A DNA stretch of 64,000 nt. It comes from Acetitomaculum ruminis DSM 5522. Its GTDB lineage: Bacteria; Bacillota; Clostridia; Lachnospirales; Lachnospiraceae. The position numbers and the translations under genes were made by a program. Shown here piece after piece: positions 25,816 to 35,466 of the stretch (positions are counted from its first letter, which is position 1; every line of letters begins with the position of its first letter). The notes beneath the pieces were generated by a model. The model worked only from the letters and a program-made list of their open reading frames with translations, was not told the origin of the DNA and did no database searches. The DNA is taken from contig NZ_FOJY01000001.1 in assembly GCF_900112085.1 (NCBI RefSeq), positions 62,001 to 126,000 of the forward strand, in the 5' to 3' direction.

Positions 25816-26481
25816 GTGGATACTTTGAAAAAATTTGTAATAATTCCTGCATGTATGGCCAATGAAAATTTAGTAAATCTTGTAAATAAGATTTCAAAGG
25901 GCAAGAGTATAAATATCATAGTAGTTGATGACGGGAATCGTCCCGAAACTAAGGTGTATTTTGATAAAATAAAAAATAAAGCCTCTGTAATATATCATAT
26001 GGAAAAAAGAGGCAAGAAAGCGGCTGTTAAAACCGCTCTTAATTATATAAAAAACATATATCCGTTAAATTGTTTGATAATTATATTGGATCTAAATATA
26101 GATTACAGTTTAGATGATATCATAAAGGTCTTTGAATGTCTTGAAGAAAATACAGATGCTGTAGTTTTAGGTCTTAGAAATAAGCATGATAATATTTCCT
26201 TTAAAAATGGATTAGCAAAAAGTGTTGTAAAAAGTCTAATTAGATTTCTAAAAAGAAAAAAAGTTTTTGCTGTTCAAAGTGATATAAAAGGCTTCAGCAA
26301 CAAAAATCTACAATTTATGTTGGATACAATAGGTGAAAAACAGGATTATGATTGGGAGATTTTTCTAAAATCATCTAGGGATAATAAAAAAATAATCGAA
26401 GTTGAAATAGAATCCCAAAATCAAAACAAAACCAGATACAATTTAAAGGCATTAATTAATTCTATAAAAGCTTGTTTTTAA
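25816..26481 (+). CDS. Family 2-like glycosyltransferase
   Basis: 221 residues, short. A GT-A type fold is suggested by FVIIPACMANENLVNLVNKI at the start, IIVVDDGNRPE (the UDP-binding Asp pair) and LIIILDLNIDYSLDDI where the DXD region is expected; here it reads DLN, so the metal motif is weak. No membrane segments. Start GTG with CGAGGAGATG upstream. It may act on cell-wall or lipid-linked sugars like DPM1-type enzymes. The low GC and AAA-rich codon use are slightly stronger than the neighbours. Function only at family level. Confidence 0.75.
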   Translation: MDTLKKFVIIPACMANENLVNLVNKISKGKSINIIVVDDGNRPETKVYFDKIKNKASVIYHMEKRGKKAAVKTALNYIKNIYPLNCLIIILDLNIDYSLDDIIKVFECLEENTDAVVLGLRNKHDNISFKNGLAKSVVKSLIRFLKRKKVFAVQSDIKGFSNKNLQFMLDTIGEKQDYDWEIFLKSSRDNKKIIEVEIESQNQNKTRYNLKALINSIKACF

Positions 26482-26552
26482 AACAAAAGCGAAAAATAAT
26501 GCTTTAATTAGCCTGATTTTTCAGCGGGATTATTTATAGTTCAGGAGAAAAT

Positions 26553-27191
26553 ATGGAGAATAGAAACTATCAAAAAGAATTGGATAAAATAATTGAAATA
26601 AATCAAAAGGAGGGAAAGATTCCCTCTTTGCTTTTACACAGTTGTTGTGCACCCTGCAGTAGCTATTGTCTGGAATATTTGAATCCTTATTTTAAAATAA
26701 AGGATTTCTTTTACAATCCTAATATTTCTCCAAAAGAGGAATACGAAAAAAGGGTAAGGGAATTAAAACGACTTACTAATGAAATGCCTTTAAAAAATCC
26801 TGTAGAGATAATTGAAGGAAAATACGACCCTGACAGTTTTTTTACCATGGCAAAGGGAATGGAAAATTTACCGGAAAAAGGGGCTAGATGCTATAAATGT
26901 TATGAGCTTCGTCTTAGGGAGTCGGCAAAAATGGCAGCCAGACTAAAGACAGATTATTTTACAACAACTCTTTCCATAAGTCCCCACAAAAATGCAAAGT
27001 GGCTAAATGAAATTGGGGAAGAACTGGCAAAACAATACGGAGTAAAATATCTGCCGTCAGATTTTAAAAAGAAAAACGGTTATAAACGCTCAATAGAATT
27101 GTCAAAAGAATATAATTTGTACAGACAGGATTATTGTGGCTGTATATTTTCCAAAAAAGCCAAAGATATGTATATTAAAGAATCTTGTTAA
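26553..27191 (+). CDS. queH: Epoxyqueuosine reductase QueH
   Basis: 212 residues. The metal-binding cysteines are clear: HSCCAPCSSY, RCYKCYELRL and QDYCGCIFS. The segment FYNPNISPKEEYEKRVRELKRL is typical of QueH (formerly DUF208). It reduces epoxyqueuosine to queuosine in tRNA, the last step of Q modification, replacing the cobalamin-dependent QueG. Start ATG with CAGGAGAAA upstream. No other que genes are close. Confidence 0.95.
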   Translation: MENRNYQKELDKIIEINQKEGKIPSLLLHSCCAPCSSYCLEYLNPYFKIKDFFYNPNISPKEEYEKRVRELKRLTNEMPLKNPVEIIEGKYDPDSFFTMAKGMENLPEKGARCYKCYELRLRESAKMAARLKTDYFTTTLSISPHKNAKWLNEIGEELAKQYGVKYLPSDFKKKNGYKRSIELSKEYNLYRQDYCGCIFSKKAKDMYIKESC

Positions 27192-27304
27192 AGAAAAGAA
27201 TATATGATAGACTTGAACCCATGGTTTGTTATTAGCTTATCACATTTAAGGGATAATTGAGAATAATAGAGTTTACAGTGTTGAATGCACAGGAGGAATG
27301 TAGT

Positions 27305-29158
27305 ATGTGTGGAATAAGTGGCTTTGTAGGAAAATGTGATGAACCTCAAAAAGTTCTTGAGAATATGATGAATAAAATAATTCACAGAGGGCCTGATAGT
27401 GAAGGTATGTATCTTTCATCACCGGCTGCTTTGGGGTTTAGAAGATTAAGTATAATTGACCTTAATAATGGTACACAGCCTATGAAAAATGAGGATGGAA
27501 GTCTTATTGTTACATTTAATGGTGAGATTTATAATTACCAGGTTTTAAGAGAAGATCTTATTAAAAAAGGTCATGTTTTTTCAAACCACTCTGATACAGA
27601 GGTATTGCTTCATGGTTATGAAGAATATGGTAAAGAACTTGTTAAAAAATTAAGAGGAATGTTTGCCTTTGTAATATGGGACGAAAAGACCAAGACCTTA
27701 TTTGGAGCCAGAGATTATTTTGGAATAAAACCTTTCTATTATGCAAATACAAATGGAAGTTTTATTTATTCCTCAGAGATTAAATCAATATTGGCTCATC
27801 CGGCTTATGAAAAAGAGTTTAATCCAGATGCTTTAGAAGCGTATCTTTCATTTCAATACTCAGTTTTACCGGAAACATTCTTTAAAGGAATATTTAAATT
27901 GCCACCGGCTCATTGCTTTACTCTCAAAGATGGAAAATTAGATATTGAAAGATTTTGGGAGCCGGTTTTTGAAGAAGACGAGAAAAAGAGCGTAGAAGAG
28001 GCGATTGAAGATATAGATAAAGTAATGGCTGACTCAGTAAAACATCATATGATAGCTGATGTTGAGGTAGGTTCTTTACTTTCAAGTGGAGTTGATTCAA
28101 GCTTTGTTGTTTCAAGATTTAACGGAGCAAAAACCTTCTCTGTAGGTTTTGAAAATGATAATTACAACGAAGTTGCCTATGCGGAACGCTTCACAAATAA
28201 AATGGGAATAGAAAATGACAGACATATAATTGATTCAAAAGAATATTTTTCAGTTTTGGATGATGTGGCTTATTATATGGATGAACCATTAGCAGATGCT
28301 TCATGCGTTGCCCTTTATATAGTGGATTCAATGGCTGCCAAAAAGGTAAAAGTGGTTCTTTCAGGAGAAGGAGCAGATGAATTCTTTGGAGGATATAATA
28401 TATATCATGAACCTGTTTCACTAAGACCTTTTAAAGTCCTTCCAAAGGGATTAAAGAAAGGAATAAAGAAATGGGCGGAAAGATCCAATATCAACTTTAA
28501 AGGAAAAAATTATATAATAAGAGGATGCACACCATTAGAAAAAAGATTCATTGGTAATGCCAAAAGATTTTCAAGAAAAGAAGCTAATCAGATTCTAAAA
28601 AACGGTGTAAAAAAAGAAAACAACTTCCCATTTTCAATTACCGAGCCTTTATATAAGAGAGCAAAGGGTTCTGATTTTGCAAAAATGCAGTATATTGATA
28701 TAAATTTATGGCTTATTGGGGACATATTATTAAAGGCTGATAAGATGAGTATGGCTCATTCCTTGGAATCCAGAGTTCCGTTTTTGGATGTGGAAGTATT
28801 TAATGTTGCAAGAAAATTACCTTCTTATTGTAAGATTCATAATAAAGTTACAAAATACGCTTTCAGACAGGTCGCAGAAAAGTATATTCCGTCAGAAGTG
28901 GCAGAAAAGAAAAAATTAGGATTCCCTATACCTATTGCAAGATGGTTAAGAGAGGACAATTATTATAATATGGTCAAAGGATACTTTGAAAGTGATTATG
29001 CGGCTAAATTCTTTAAACAAGAGGAAATTATGAGATTTCTTGACAATCATAAAAAAGGTATAAAAGACGAAAGTAAGAAAATTTGGACAATTTTTATGTT
29101 CTTAAAATGGTACGACATTTATTTCAATAATAATTATGTTGAGAAAGGTGGTAAATAA
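27305..29158 (+). CDS. asnB: Asparagine synthase (glutamine-hydrolysing)
   Basis: 617 residues. The start is the ATG at 27305 (MCGISGFVG), because Cys 2 must become the N-terminal nucleophile of the glutaminase domain; CAGGAGG lies upstream, and the longer frame from 27257 would bury the cysteine. The class II glutaminase domain is residues 1-200 (RRLSIIDL, FNGEIYNY, SDTEVLL). The synthetase domain carries the ATP loop SLLSSGVDSS and SGEGADEFFGGY. It converts aspartate and glutamine to asparagine. The stop abuts the argH ATG with no gap, so the genes are translationally coupled. Confidence 0.96.
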   Translation: MCGISGFVGKCDEPQKVLENMMNKIIHRGPDSEGMYLSSPAALGFRRLSIIDLNNGTQPMKNEDGSLIVTFNGEIYNYQVLREDLIKKGHVFSNHSDTEVLLHGYEEYGKELVKKLRGMFAFVIWDEKTKTLFGARDYFGIKPFYYANTNGSFIYSSEIKSILAHPAYEKEFNPDALEAYLSFQYSVLPETFFKGIFKLPPAHCFTLKDGKLDIERFWEPVFEEDEKKSVEEAIEDIDKVMADSVKHHMIADVEVGSLLSSGVDSSFVVSRFNGAKTFSVGFENDNYNEVAYAERFTNKMGIENDRHIIDSKEYFSVLDDVAYYMDEPLADASCVALYIVDSMAAKKVKVVLSGEGADEFFGGYNIYHEPVSLRPFKVLPKGLKKGIKKWAERSNINFKGKNYIIRGCTPLEKRFIGNAKRFSRKEANQILKNGVKKENNFPFSITEPLYKRAKGSDFAKMQYIDINLWLIGDILLKADKMSMAHSLESRVPFLDVEVFNVARKLPSYCKIHNKVTKYAFRQVAEKYIPSEVAEKKKLGFPIPIARWLREDNYYNMVKGYFESDYAAKFFKQEEIMRFLDNHKKGIKDESKKIWTIFMFLKWYDIYFNNNYVEKGGK

Positions 29159-30535
29159 ATGGCACAGCTTTGGGGAGGACGCTTTACAAAAGAAACCGAT
29201 AAACTGGTTTACAATTTTAATGCATCCATTTCATTTGATAAAAAATTAGTTAAGCAGGATATAACAGGAAGCAAGGCACATGTTGCCATGCTTTCCAAAC
29301 AGGATATTCTTACAAAAGAAGAAGGAGAAGTAATTCAAAAAACATTAGATGAAATCTTAGAGGAAGTTCTTTCCGGAAAACTTGAAATTACTGACGAGTA
29401 CGAGGATATTCATAGCTTTGTAGAAGCAAATCTTATAGAAAGAACCGGAGATACCGGGAAAAAACTTCATACAGGACGCAGCAGAAATGACCAGGTTGCT
29501 CTTGATATGAAACTTTTTACAAGAGATGAAATAGACGAAACAGATGAACTTTTAAAGGGACTTCTTAATACAATATTTCAGATAATGAAAGACAATTTGG
29601 ATACCATTATGCCAGGCTTTACTCATTTGCAAAAGGCTCAGCCAGTTACTTTGGCTCATCATATGGGAGCTTATTTTGAAATGTTTAAAAGAGACAGAGA
29701 CAGACTTAAAGATACAAAAAGAAGACTTAATCTTTGTCCTTTAGGTTCTGGTGCCCTTGCAGGAACAACATATCCTTTGGATAGAGATTATACAGCTTCT
29801 CTATTAGGCTTTGACGGACCGACTTTAAATAGTATGGATTCAGTTTCAGACAGGGATTATCTTATAGAATATTTATCTGACCTTTCATTAATTATGATGC
29901 ATTTAAGCAGATTTTGTGAGGAAATAATCACCTGGAATACCAATGAATATCGTTTTGTTGACATAGATGATTCCTATAGTACCGGAAGTTCTATTATGCC
30001 ACAAAAGAAAAATCCTGATATTGCAGAGCTTGTAAGAGGTAAAACCGGAAGGGTATATGGAGCATTAATGTCACTTCTTACAGTAATGAAAGGTATTCCT
30101 CTTGCATATAATAAAGATATGCAAGAAGACAAAGAATTATCATTTGATGCCTTTGATACTGCTAAAGGATGTCTTGCTTTATTTGACGGAATGCTTAAAA
30201 CCATGAAATTTAATAAGGAAAATATGAGAGCGAGTGCTGCAAAAGGCTTTACTAATGCCACAGATGCAGCAGATTATCTTGTAAATAATGGAGTTCCTTT
30301 TAGAGATGCTCATAGTATAATAGGACGACTTGTTCTTTATTGCATAGAAAAAGAAAAATCCATTGATGAATTATCATTGGAAGAATTACAAAACATAAGT
30401 GATGTATTTAAGGAAGACATATTTGAAGCAGTAAATTTAAAAACCTGTGTTGATAAAAGACTTACCATTGGAGCACCGGGAAAACAGGCCATGGAAAAAG
30501 TTTTGAATATTTATTCAGAATATTTGAAAAAATAA
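29159..30535 (+). CDS. argH: Argininosuccinate lyase
   Basis: 458 residues. The family signature GSSIMPQKKNPD is complete, and LHTGRSRNDQVA and THLQKAQPVTLAHH supply the substrate and acid/base residues. It splits argininosuccinate into arginine and fumarate. It follows asnB without spacer; argG is not nearby. The pairing with asnB is unusual and may only reflect shared aspartate/nitrogen metabolism. Ribosome site: AGAAAGGTGG inside the asnB end. Confidence 0.97.
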   Translation: MAQLWGGRFTKETDKLVYNFNASISFDKKLVKQDITGSKAHVAMLSKQDILTKEEGEVIQKTLDEILEEVLSGKLEITDEYEDIHSFVEANLIERTGDTGKKLHTGRSRNDQVALDMKLFTRDEIDETDELLKGLLNTIFQIMKDNLDTIMPGFTHLQKAQPVTLAHHMGAYFEMFKRDRDRLKDTKRRLNLCPLGSGALAGTTYPLDRDYTASLLGFDGPTLNSMDSVSDRDYLIEYLSDLSLIMMHLSRFCEEIITWNTNEYRFVDIDDSYSTGSSIMPQKKNPDIAELVRGKTGRVYGALMSLLTVMKGIPLAYNKDMQEDKELSFDAFDTAKGCLALFDGMLKTMKFNKENMRASAAKGFTNATDAADYLVNNGVPFRDAHSIIGRLVLYCIEKEKSIDELSLEELQNISDVFKEDIFEAVNLKTCVDKRLTIGAPGKQAMEKVLNIYSEYLKK

Positions 30536-30536
30536 C

Positions 30537-30564
30537 TTGAAAAATTTTTCTAATCGTATATACT
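30537..30564 (+). promoter_or_regulatory. Promoter of asd
   Basis: TTGAAA (30537-30542), 16-bp spacer, TATACT (30559-30564), directly after the argH stop and 62 bases before the asd start. Confidence 0.75.
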
Positions 30565-30625
30565 AGAATACATTGAAATATCAAAGACAAATGTATGCGA
30601 CACAAAGACAGAAAGGGACGGTATA

Positions 30626-31711
30626 ATGAGTGAAAAATTGAAAGTTGGAATTTTAGGTGCGACAGGTATGGTTGGACAGCGTTTTGTAACACTTATGGAA
30701 AATCATCCTTGGTTTGAAATCAGTGTATTGGCAGCAAGTGCCAGAAGCGCCGGAAAAACTTACAAAGAGGCTGTTGGCAATCGTTGGAAAATGACTACAC
30801 CAATTCCTAAGGAAGTTGAAAATATGGTAGTCAAAAAAGTGGAAGAGGTTGAAGAAATATCTTCCCAGGTTGATTTTGTATTTAGTGCAGTTGATATGTC
30901 TAAAGATGAAATCAGAGCAATAGAGGAAAGATATGCTAAAGCTGAAACACCTGTAGTTTCTAATAATTCAGCTCACAGATGGACACCGGATGTTCCAATG
31001 GTTATTCCTGAGATTAATCCTGAGCATTTCGAAATTATTAAATATCAAAAAGAAAGACTTGGAACCAAAAGAGGATTTATAGCAGTAAAACCTAATTGTT
31101 CGATACAAAGCTATACACCGTTTTTAGCTGCTGTAAAGGAATTTAATCCAACTACAGTTGTAGCAACAACCTACCAGGCTATTTCAGGAGCAGGAAAAAC
31201 TTTTAAAGACTGGCCAGAGATGGAGGGAAATATTATACCATTTATCTCAGGTGAGGAAGAAAAAAGTGAACAGGAGCCGTTAAAGATTTTTGGAAATATA
31301 GAAGATGGAGTTATTAAAAAAGCGGTTTCTCCGATTATTACTACTCAATGTATCAGGGTTCCTGTTTTGAATGGACATACAGCAGCTGTTTTTGTGAATT
31401 TTGAGAAAAAACCTACAAAAGAGCAGTTGATTGAAAAAATAACAACCTTCAAGGGATTCCCACAGGAGGAAAATCTACCAAGTGCACCGAAGCAGTTTAT
31501 TCAATATCTTGAAGATGATAACAGACCACAGGTTACACTTGATGTGAATTTTGAAAATGGTATGGGAGTTTCAATTGGAAGACTTAGAGAAGACAAATTG
31601 TTTGATTATAAATTCGTAGGACTTTCACACAACACTTTAAGAGGTGCTGCCGGAGGTGCAGTGCTTTGTGCTGAAGCTTTAAAAGCTAAAGGATACATAA
31701 CAAAGAAATAA
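30626..31711 (+). CDS. asd: Aspartate-semialdehyde dehydrogenase
   Basis: 361 residues. NADP loop GATGMVGQRF; catalytic cysteine in VKPNCSIQSYTPFL; HTAAVFVNF and LRGAAGGAVL in the C-terminal domain. Length and the VPMVIPEINPEH segment fit the archaeal/fungal-like branch of Asd common in Clostridia. It makes aspartate semialdehyde for lysine, threonine and methionine synthesis. Start ATG with AAAGGGACGG upstream; own promoter and terminator. Confidence 0.95.
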   Translation: MSEKLKVGILGATGMVGQRFVTLMENHPWFEISVLAASARSAGKTYKEAVGNRWKMTTPIPKEVENMVVKKVEEVEEISSQVDFVFSAVDMSKDEIRAIEERYAKAETPVVSNNSAHRWTPDVPMVIPEINPEHFEIIKYQKERLGTKRGFIAVKPNCSIQSYTPFLAAVKEFNPTTVVATTYQAISGAGKTFKDWPEMEGNIIPFISGEEEKSEQEPLKIFGNIEDGVIKKAVSPIITTQCIRVPVLNGHTAAVFVNFEKKPTKEQLIEKITTFKGFPQEENLPSAPKQFIQYLEDDNRPQVTLDVNFENGMGVSIGRLREDKLFDYKFVGLSHNTLRGAAGGAVLCAEALKAKGYITKK

Positions 31712-31738
31712 GTTAAATTAAAATATTTTTTGCATCTG

Positions 31739-31770
31739 GCATCATTTCTATTTAGGGATGATGCTTTTGC
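31739..31770 (+). terminator. Terminator of asd
   Basis: GCATCAT pairs with ATGATGC (seven pairs, extendable by a wobble pair), followed by TTTTGC. Moderate strength. Confidence 0.7.
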
Positions 31771-31788
31771 ACTGAAAAGAGGAGAATA

Positions 31789-33849
31789 TTGAACAAAGCA
31801 TTATATATTGCAGAAAAGCCAAGCGTTGCTAAAGAATTTGCCAAGGCAATAAAAGATAATTTTTCAAACAAAGACGGTTATATGGAAAGTGAAAACAGTA
31901 TCGTTACCTGGTGCGTTGGCCACCTGGTTACCATGAGTTATCCGGATGCCTATAATCCGGAATTGAAAAAATGGACTCTGGAAACACTTCCCTTTATTCC
32001 TGAAGAATTTAAATACGAGATTATTCCACAGGTTTCAAAGCAGTTTAAGATAGTAAGTAGACTATTAAACAGAGAAGACGTTTCTACAATATATGTTTGT
32101 ACTGACTCAGGAAGAGAAGGAGAATATATTTATCGTCTGGTAGCTCAAATGGCAGGAGTAAAGGATAAGGAGCAAAAGAGAGTATGGATTGATTCCCAGA
32201 CAGAAGAAGAAATATTAAGAGGTATAAAAGAGGCAAAAGATATTTCGGCCTATGATGATTTGTCGGATGCGGCTTATTTAAGGGCAAAAGAAGATTATCT
32301 TATGGGAATAAATTTTTCCAGAGTACTATCCTTAAAATATGCTGGTGGAATAACATATTACCTTCAAAAAAAATACAGTGCCATTTCAGTAGGAAGGGTA
32401 ATGACTTGTGTATTAGGAATGGTAGTCAGAAGAGAAAGAGAGATAAGAAACTTTGTCAAAACCCCGTTTTATAAGGTAAATGCATCTTTCCAATGCGATT
32501 TTGATGAAGAAAATAATGAATCTTTCCTGGAGGGAGAATGGAAAGTTCATGAAAATTCAAAATATTTCAATTCTCCAAAATTGTATAAAGATAATGGGTT
32601 TTTAGAAAAAGATACTGCTAAAGAACTTATAGACTATCTGCAGGAAGATGATGAGGTAATTGGAAAAGTAATATCAAAATCATCTAAAAAAGAAAACAAA
32701 AACCCTCCTTTACTTTATAATTTAGCCGAACTGCAAAATGAATGTTCAAGATTATTTAAAATAAGTCCGGATGATACTTTAAAAGTTGTACAGGAATTAT
32801 ATGAAAAGAAACTTGTAACTTATCCAAGAACAGATGCCAGAGTTTTATCCACGGCCATAGGAAAAGAAATACATAAAAATATTAAGGGGCTTTTAAACAT
32901 AGATTATGCCAACAGTTACGCTAGATGGATATTAGAAAAAGAAAAATATAAAAATATCAATAAAAGCAGATATGTTAATGATAAACAGATAACTGACCAT
33001 TATGCCATAATTCCTACAGGTCAGGGTTTTAATGCTTTAACTTCAGTATCAAATCTTCACAGGAATGTGTATGAAGTAATTGTAAAAAGATTTTTAAGCA
33101 TTTTTTGTCCTCCGGCGGTGTATCAGAAAAATGCACTTGTAATTGCCGTTAGAGACGAAAACTTTCATATTAATGAAAAAATACTGGTTTCAGAAGGATA
33201 CTTAAAACTTCTTGATTATACATTTATTGAGGAAAAAAAGAAAAAATCCCAGGATGAATGTTTTATATCAGCGGATGTTATGGCAAAAATAAAAAAAGGT
33301 ACCACACTTAAGGTAAATGGATTTGCAATAAAAGAAGGAGAAACAACCCCGCCAAAAAGATATAATTCAGGTTCAATGATTTTAGCCATGGAAAATGCAG
33401 GAAATCTTATTGAAGATGAGGAATTAAGAGCGCAAATAAACGGAAGCGGTATCGGAACTTCAGCTACAAGGGCAGAGATACTCAAAAAACTTGAAAATAT
33501 TGCTTATATATCATTGAATAAAAAGACACAGATTATCACGCCAAGTCAAATGGGTGAAATGGTATATGATGTGGTAAATGCTTCAATCAGGTCACTTTTA
33601 AATCCGGAACTTACTGCAAGCTGGGAAAAAGGACTTACTATGGTGGCAAATGGTGAAATTTCAAAAGAAGAATATATGGATAAACTTACAAAATTTGTAA
33701 CCATGCATACATTAAATGTCAGAAATCAAAACAATTCTTATTATTTAAGAGGACAATATGACTTGATTGCAAATTATTATCAAAAGTCAGGTAAAAATGA
33801 AAAAAAGAGTAATACAACAAAATCAAATAAAGAAAACAAAGGAGTATAA
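31789..33849 (+). CDS. topB: DNA topoisomerase III (type IA)
   Basis: 686 residues. The toprim domain has AEKPSVAKEFAKAI and TDSGREGEYIYRLV; the catalytic tyrosine is in LVTYPRTDARVLS. SGIGTSATRAEILKKL is the conserved GxGTxATR motif. It relaxes and decatenates negatively supercoiled or single-stranded DNA. No C-terminal zinc fingers, instead a short lysine/asparagine-rich tail, as usual for TopB. Start TTG at 31789 with AGAGGAGAAT upstream. The next gene begins three bases after its stop. Plasmid-type TopB also exists, but nothing here suggests a mobile element. Confidence 0.94.
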   Translation: MNKALYIAEKPSVAKEFAKAIKDNFSNKDGYMESENSIVTWCVGHLVTMSYPDAYNPELKKWTLETLPFIPEEFKYEIIPQVSKQFKIVSRLLNREDVSTIYVCTDSGREGEYIYRLVAQMAGVKDKEQKRVWIDSQTEEEILRGIKEAKDISAYDDLSDAAYLRAKEDYLMGINFSRVLSLKYAGGITYYLQKKYSAISVGRVMTCVLGMVVRREREIRNFVKTPFYKVNASFQCDFDEENNESFLEGEWKVHENSKYFNSPKLYKDNGFLEKDTAKELIDYLQEDDEVIGKVISKSSKKENKNPPLLYNLAELQNECSRLFKISPDDTLKVVQELYEKKLVTYPRTDARVLSTAIGKEIHKNIKGLLNIDYANSYARWILEKEKYKNINKSRYVNDKQITDHYAIIPTGQGFNALTSVSNLHRNVYEVIVKRFLSIFCPPAVYQKNALVIAVRDENFHINEKILVSEGYLKLLDYTFIEEKKKKSQDECFISADVMAKIKKGTTLKVNGFAIKEGETTPPKRYNSGSMILAMENAGNLIEDEELRAQINGSGIGTSATRAEILKKLENIAYISLNKKTQIITPSQMGEMVYDVVNASIRSLLNPELTASWEKGLTMVANGEISKEEYMDKLTKFVTMHTLNVRNQNNSYYLRGQYDLIANYYQKSGKNEKKSNTTKSNKENKGV

Positions 33850-33852
33850 AAG

Positions 33853-34521
33853 ATGGACGAATTTAAAATAGAAAATATGTTGGATTTAACAAAAACTATT
33901 GCTAAGGAATTATTTAATGGATATGTTTATCCATGGGAAGTATTGCCGGAAATAGGAGATTTTATTAAAAAGATTGGCCCTACTTTAGACCCTGAAGTAT
34001 ATGAAAAAAGAGAAGGAGATGTATATATTGCAAAATCTGCCGAAGTATTTCCATCTGCCTATATTAAAGGACCTGCAATTATCGGCCCTGATACTCAGGT
34101 AAGACATTGTGCTTTTATCAGAGGTAATGCAATAGTAGGTTCAAATTGTGTTGTAGGAAACTCTGTAGAGCTTAAAAATGTAATATTATTTGACAATGTA
34201 CAAACTCCTCACTACAACTATGTAGGTGATTCGATATTGGGCTATAAAGCTCATATGGGCGCAGGTTCCATCACCTCCAATGTAAAATCTGACAAAACTT
34301 TGGTTTGTGTAAAAAATGGTAATACGGTTTTAGAAACAGGATTAAAGAAATTTGGAGCTATTCTTGGAAATAATGTGGAAATAGGTTGTAACAGTGTGTT
34401 AAATCCAGGAAGTGTAATAGGAAAAGGCTCCAGAGTATATCCCCTTTCAATGGTAAGAGGATGTGTAAAAGGTGATAGTATATATAAAAAATCCAGTGAA
34501 ATAGTCGAAATAAAAATGTGA
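33853..34521 (+). CDS. Left-handed beta-helix protein, nucleotidyl/acyltransferase-like
   Basis: 222 residues. After about 65 helical residues come hexapeptide repeats (IKGPAIIGPDTQVRHCAFIRGNAIVG, then further turns to LGNNVEIGCNSVLNPGSVIGKGS). This is the trimeric beta-helix seen in GlmU C-terminal domains and related sugar acyltransferases. The loop VGDSILGYKAHMGAGSITSN resembles the GlmU acetyltransferase active region. The N-terminal pyrophosphorylase domain of GlmU is absent. Often annotated as a UDP-N-acetylglucosamine pyrophosphorylase-like protein; I would keep to acyltransferase-like. Stop-to-start gap from topB is three bases. Confidence 0.8.
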   Translation: MDEFKIENMLDLTKTIAKELFNGYVYPWEVLPEIGDFIKKIGPTLDPEVYEKREGDVYIAKSAEVFPSAYIKGPAIIGPDTQVRHCAFIRGNAIVGSNCVVGNSVELKNVILFDNVQTPHYNYVGDSILGYKAHMGAGSITSNVKSDKTLVCVKNGNTVLETGLKKFGAILGNNVEIGCNSVLNPGSVIGKGSRVYPLSMVRGCVKGDSIYKKSSEIVEIKM

Positions 34522-34759
34522 ATGCATTAACAAATACTAAAAAATATCTACAATTCCGTATTATTTATACCAAATATCTACAATTTGAGTAATAGTATGT
34601 AGACAAAAGATATTTTATATGAGAAAATCTAAAATGTGTATGGCAAGTCAGGAATTAACTATATAATTTTAGGCATTGCTCACGTATATTAAGCGTGTGA
34701 AAAACGTAAAGTTTCGTTTTGGGAAAACAAGATACAGACAAAAGAAAGGGGTATATAGA
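34522..34759. other. Intergenic region with direct and inverted repeats
   Basis: AAATATCTACAATT occurs at 34542-34555 and again at 34572-34585, 30 bases apart. AGATATT at 34608-34614 is complementary to AATATCT of either copy. Further on CACG and CGTG can pair near 34682-34698. This spacer precedes the NifU-like/GGGtGRT pair and may hold its operator. No gene seen. Confidence 0.6.
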
Positions 34760-35452
34760 ATGATATACACAAAAGAAATTGAAAACATGTGTCCTGTTGC
34801 TCAGGGTGTACATCATGGTGCAGCACCTATACCTGAAGAAGGAAAATGGGTGCCGGTTAAAGAAGTAAAAGATATTTCAGGATTTACTCATGGAATTGGA
34901 TGGTGTGCTCCTCAGCAGGGATGCTGCAAGCTCACCCTTAATGTAAAGGATGGAATCATTGAAGAGGCATTGGTTGAAACTATTGGTTGTTCAGGAATGA
35001 CCCATTCTGCCGCTATGGCTTCGGAGATTCTTCCGGGACTTACGGTACTTGAAGCAATGAACACAGACCTGGTATGCGATGCGATAAATACAGCAATGAG
35101 AGAGTTGGCTTTACAGATTATTTATGGTAGAAGCCAGAGTGCATTCTCAGAAGGCGGACTTTCAGTAGGTGCCGGCTTAGAAGATCTTGGTAAGGGACTT
35201 CGTTCACAGATTGGAACAATGTATGGAACAAAGAAAAAAGGTCCTCGTTATCTTGAGATGGCTGAAGGCTATGTTACAGGTATTGCTCTTGATGAAGACG
35301 ATGAAATCATAGGTTATCAATTTGTAAATCTTGGTAAAATGACTGATTTTATTAAAGATGGTGACGATGCTAATACTGCATGGGAAAAGGCAAAAGGACA
35401 ATATGGTCGTGTAGACGATGCAGCTAAAATCATTGATCCGCGTAGAGAGTAA
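34760..35452 (+). CDS. NifU-like iron-sulfur scaffold protein, partner of GGGtGRT protein
   Basis: 230 residues from the ATG at 34760 (MIYTKEIENMCPVAQ), nine bases after GAAAGGGG; longer in-frame starts lack a ribosome site. It contains a NifU/IscU-like segment (LNVKDGIIEEALVETIGCSGMTHSAAMASEIL) with cysteines in WCAPQQGCCK and IGCSGM. These may hold an Fe-S cluster or zinc. The following gene encodes the GGGtGRT protein, and the two are regularly neighbours in Clostridia, so they probably work together. The biochemical role is unknown. Confidence 0.85.
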   Translation: MIYTKEIENMCPVAQGVHHGAAPIPEEGKWVPVKEVKDISGFTHGIGWCAPQQGCCKLTLNVKDGIIEEALVETIGCSGMTHSAAMASEILPGLTVLEAMNTDLVCDAINTAMRELALQIIYGRSQSAFSEGGLSVGAGLEDLGKGLRSQIGTMYGTKKKGPRYLEMAEGYVTGIALDEDDEIIGYQFVNLGKMTDFIKDGDDANTAWEKAKGQYGRVDDAAKIIDPRRE

Positions 35453-35466
35453 GGAGGAGTAAAAAC

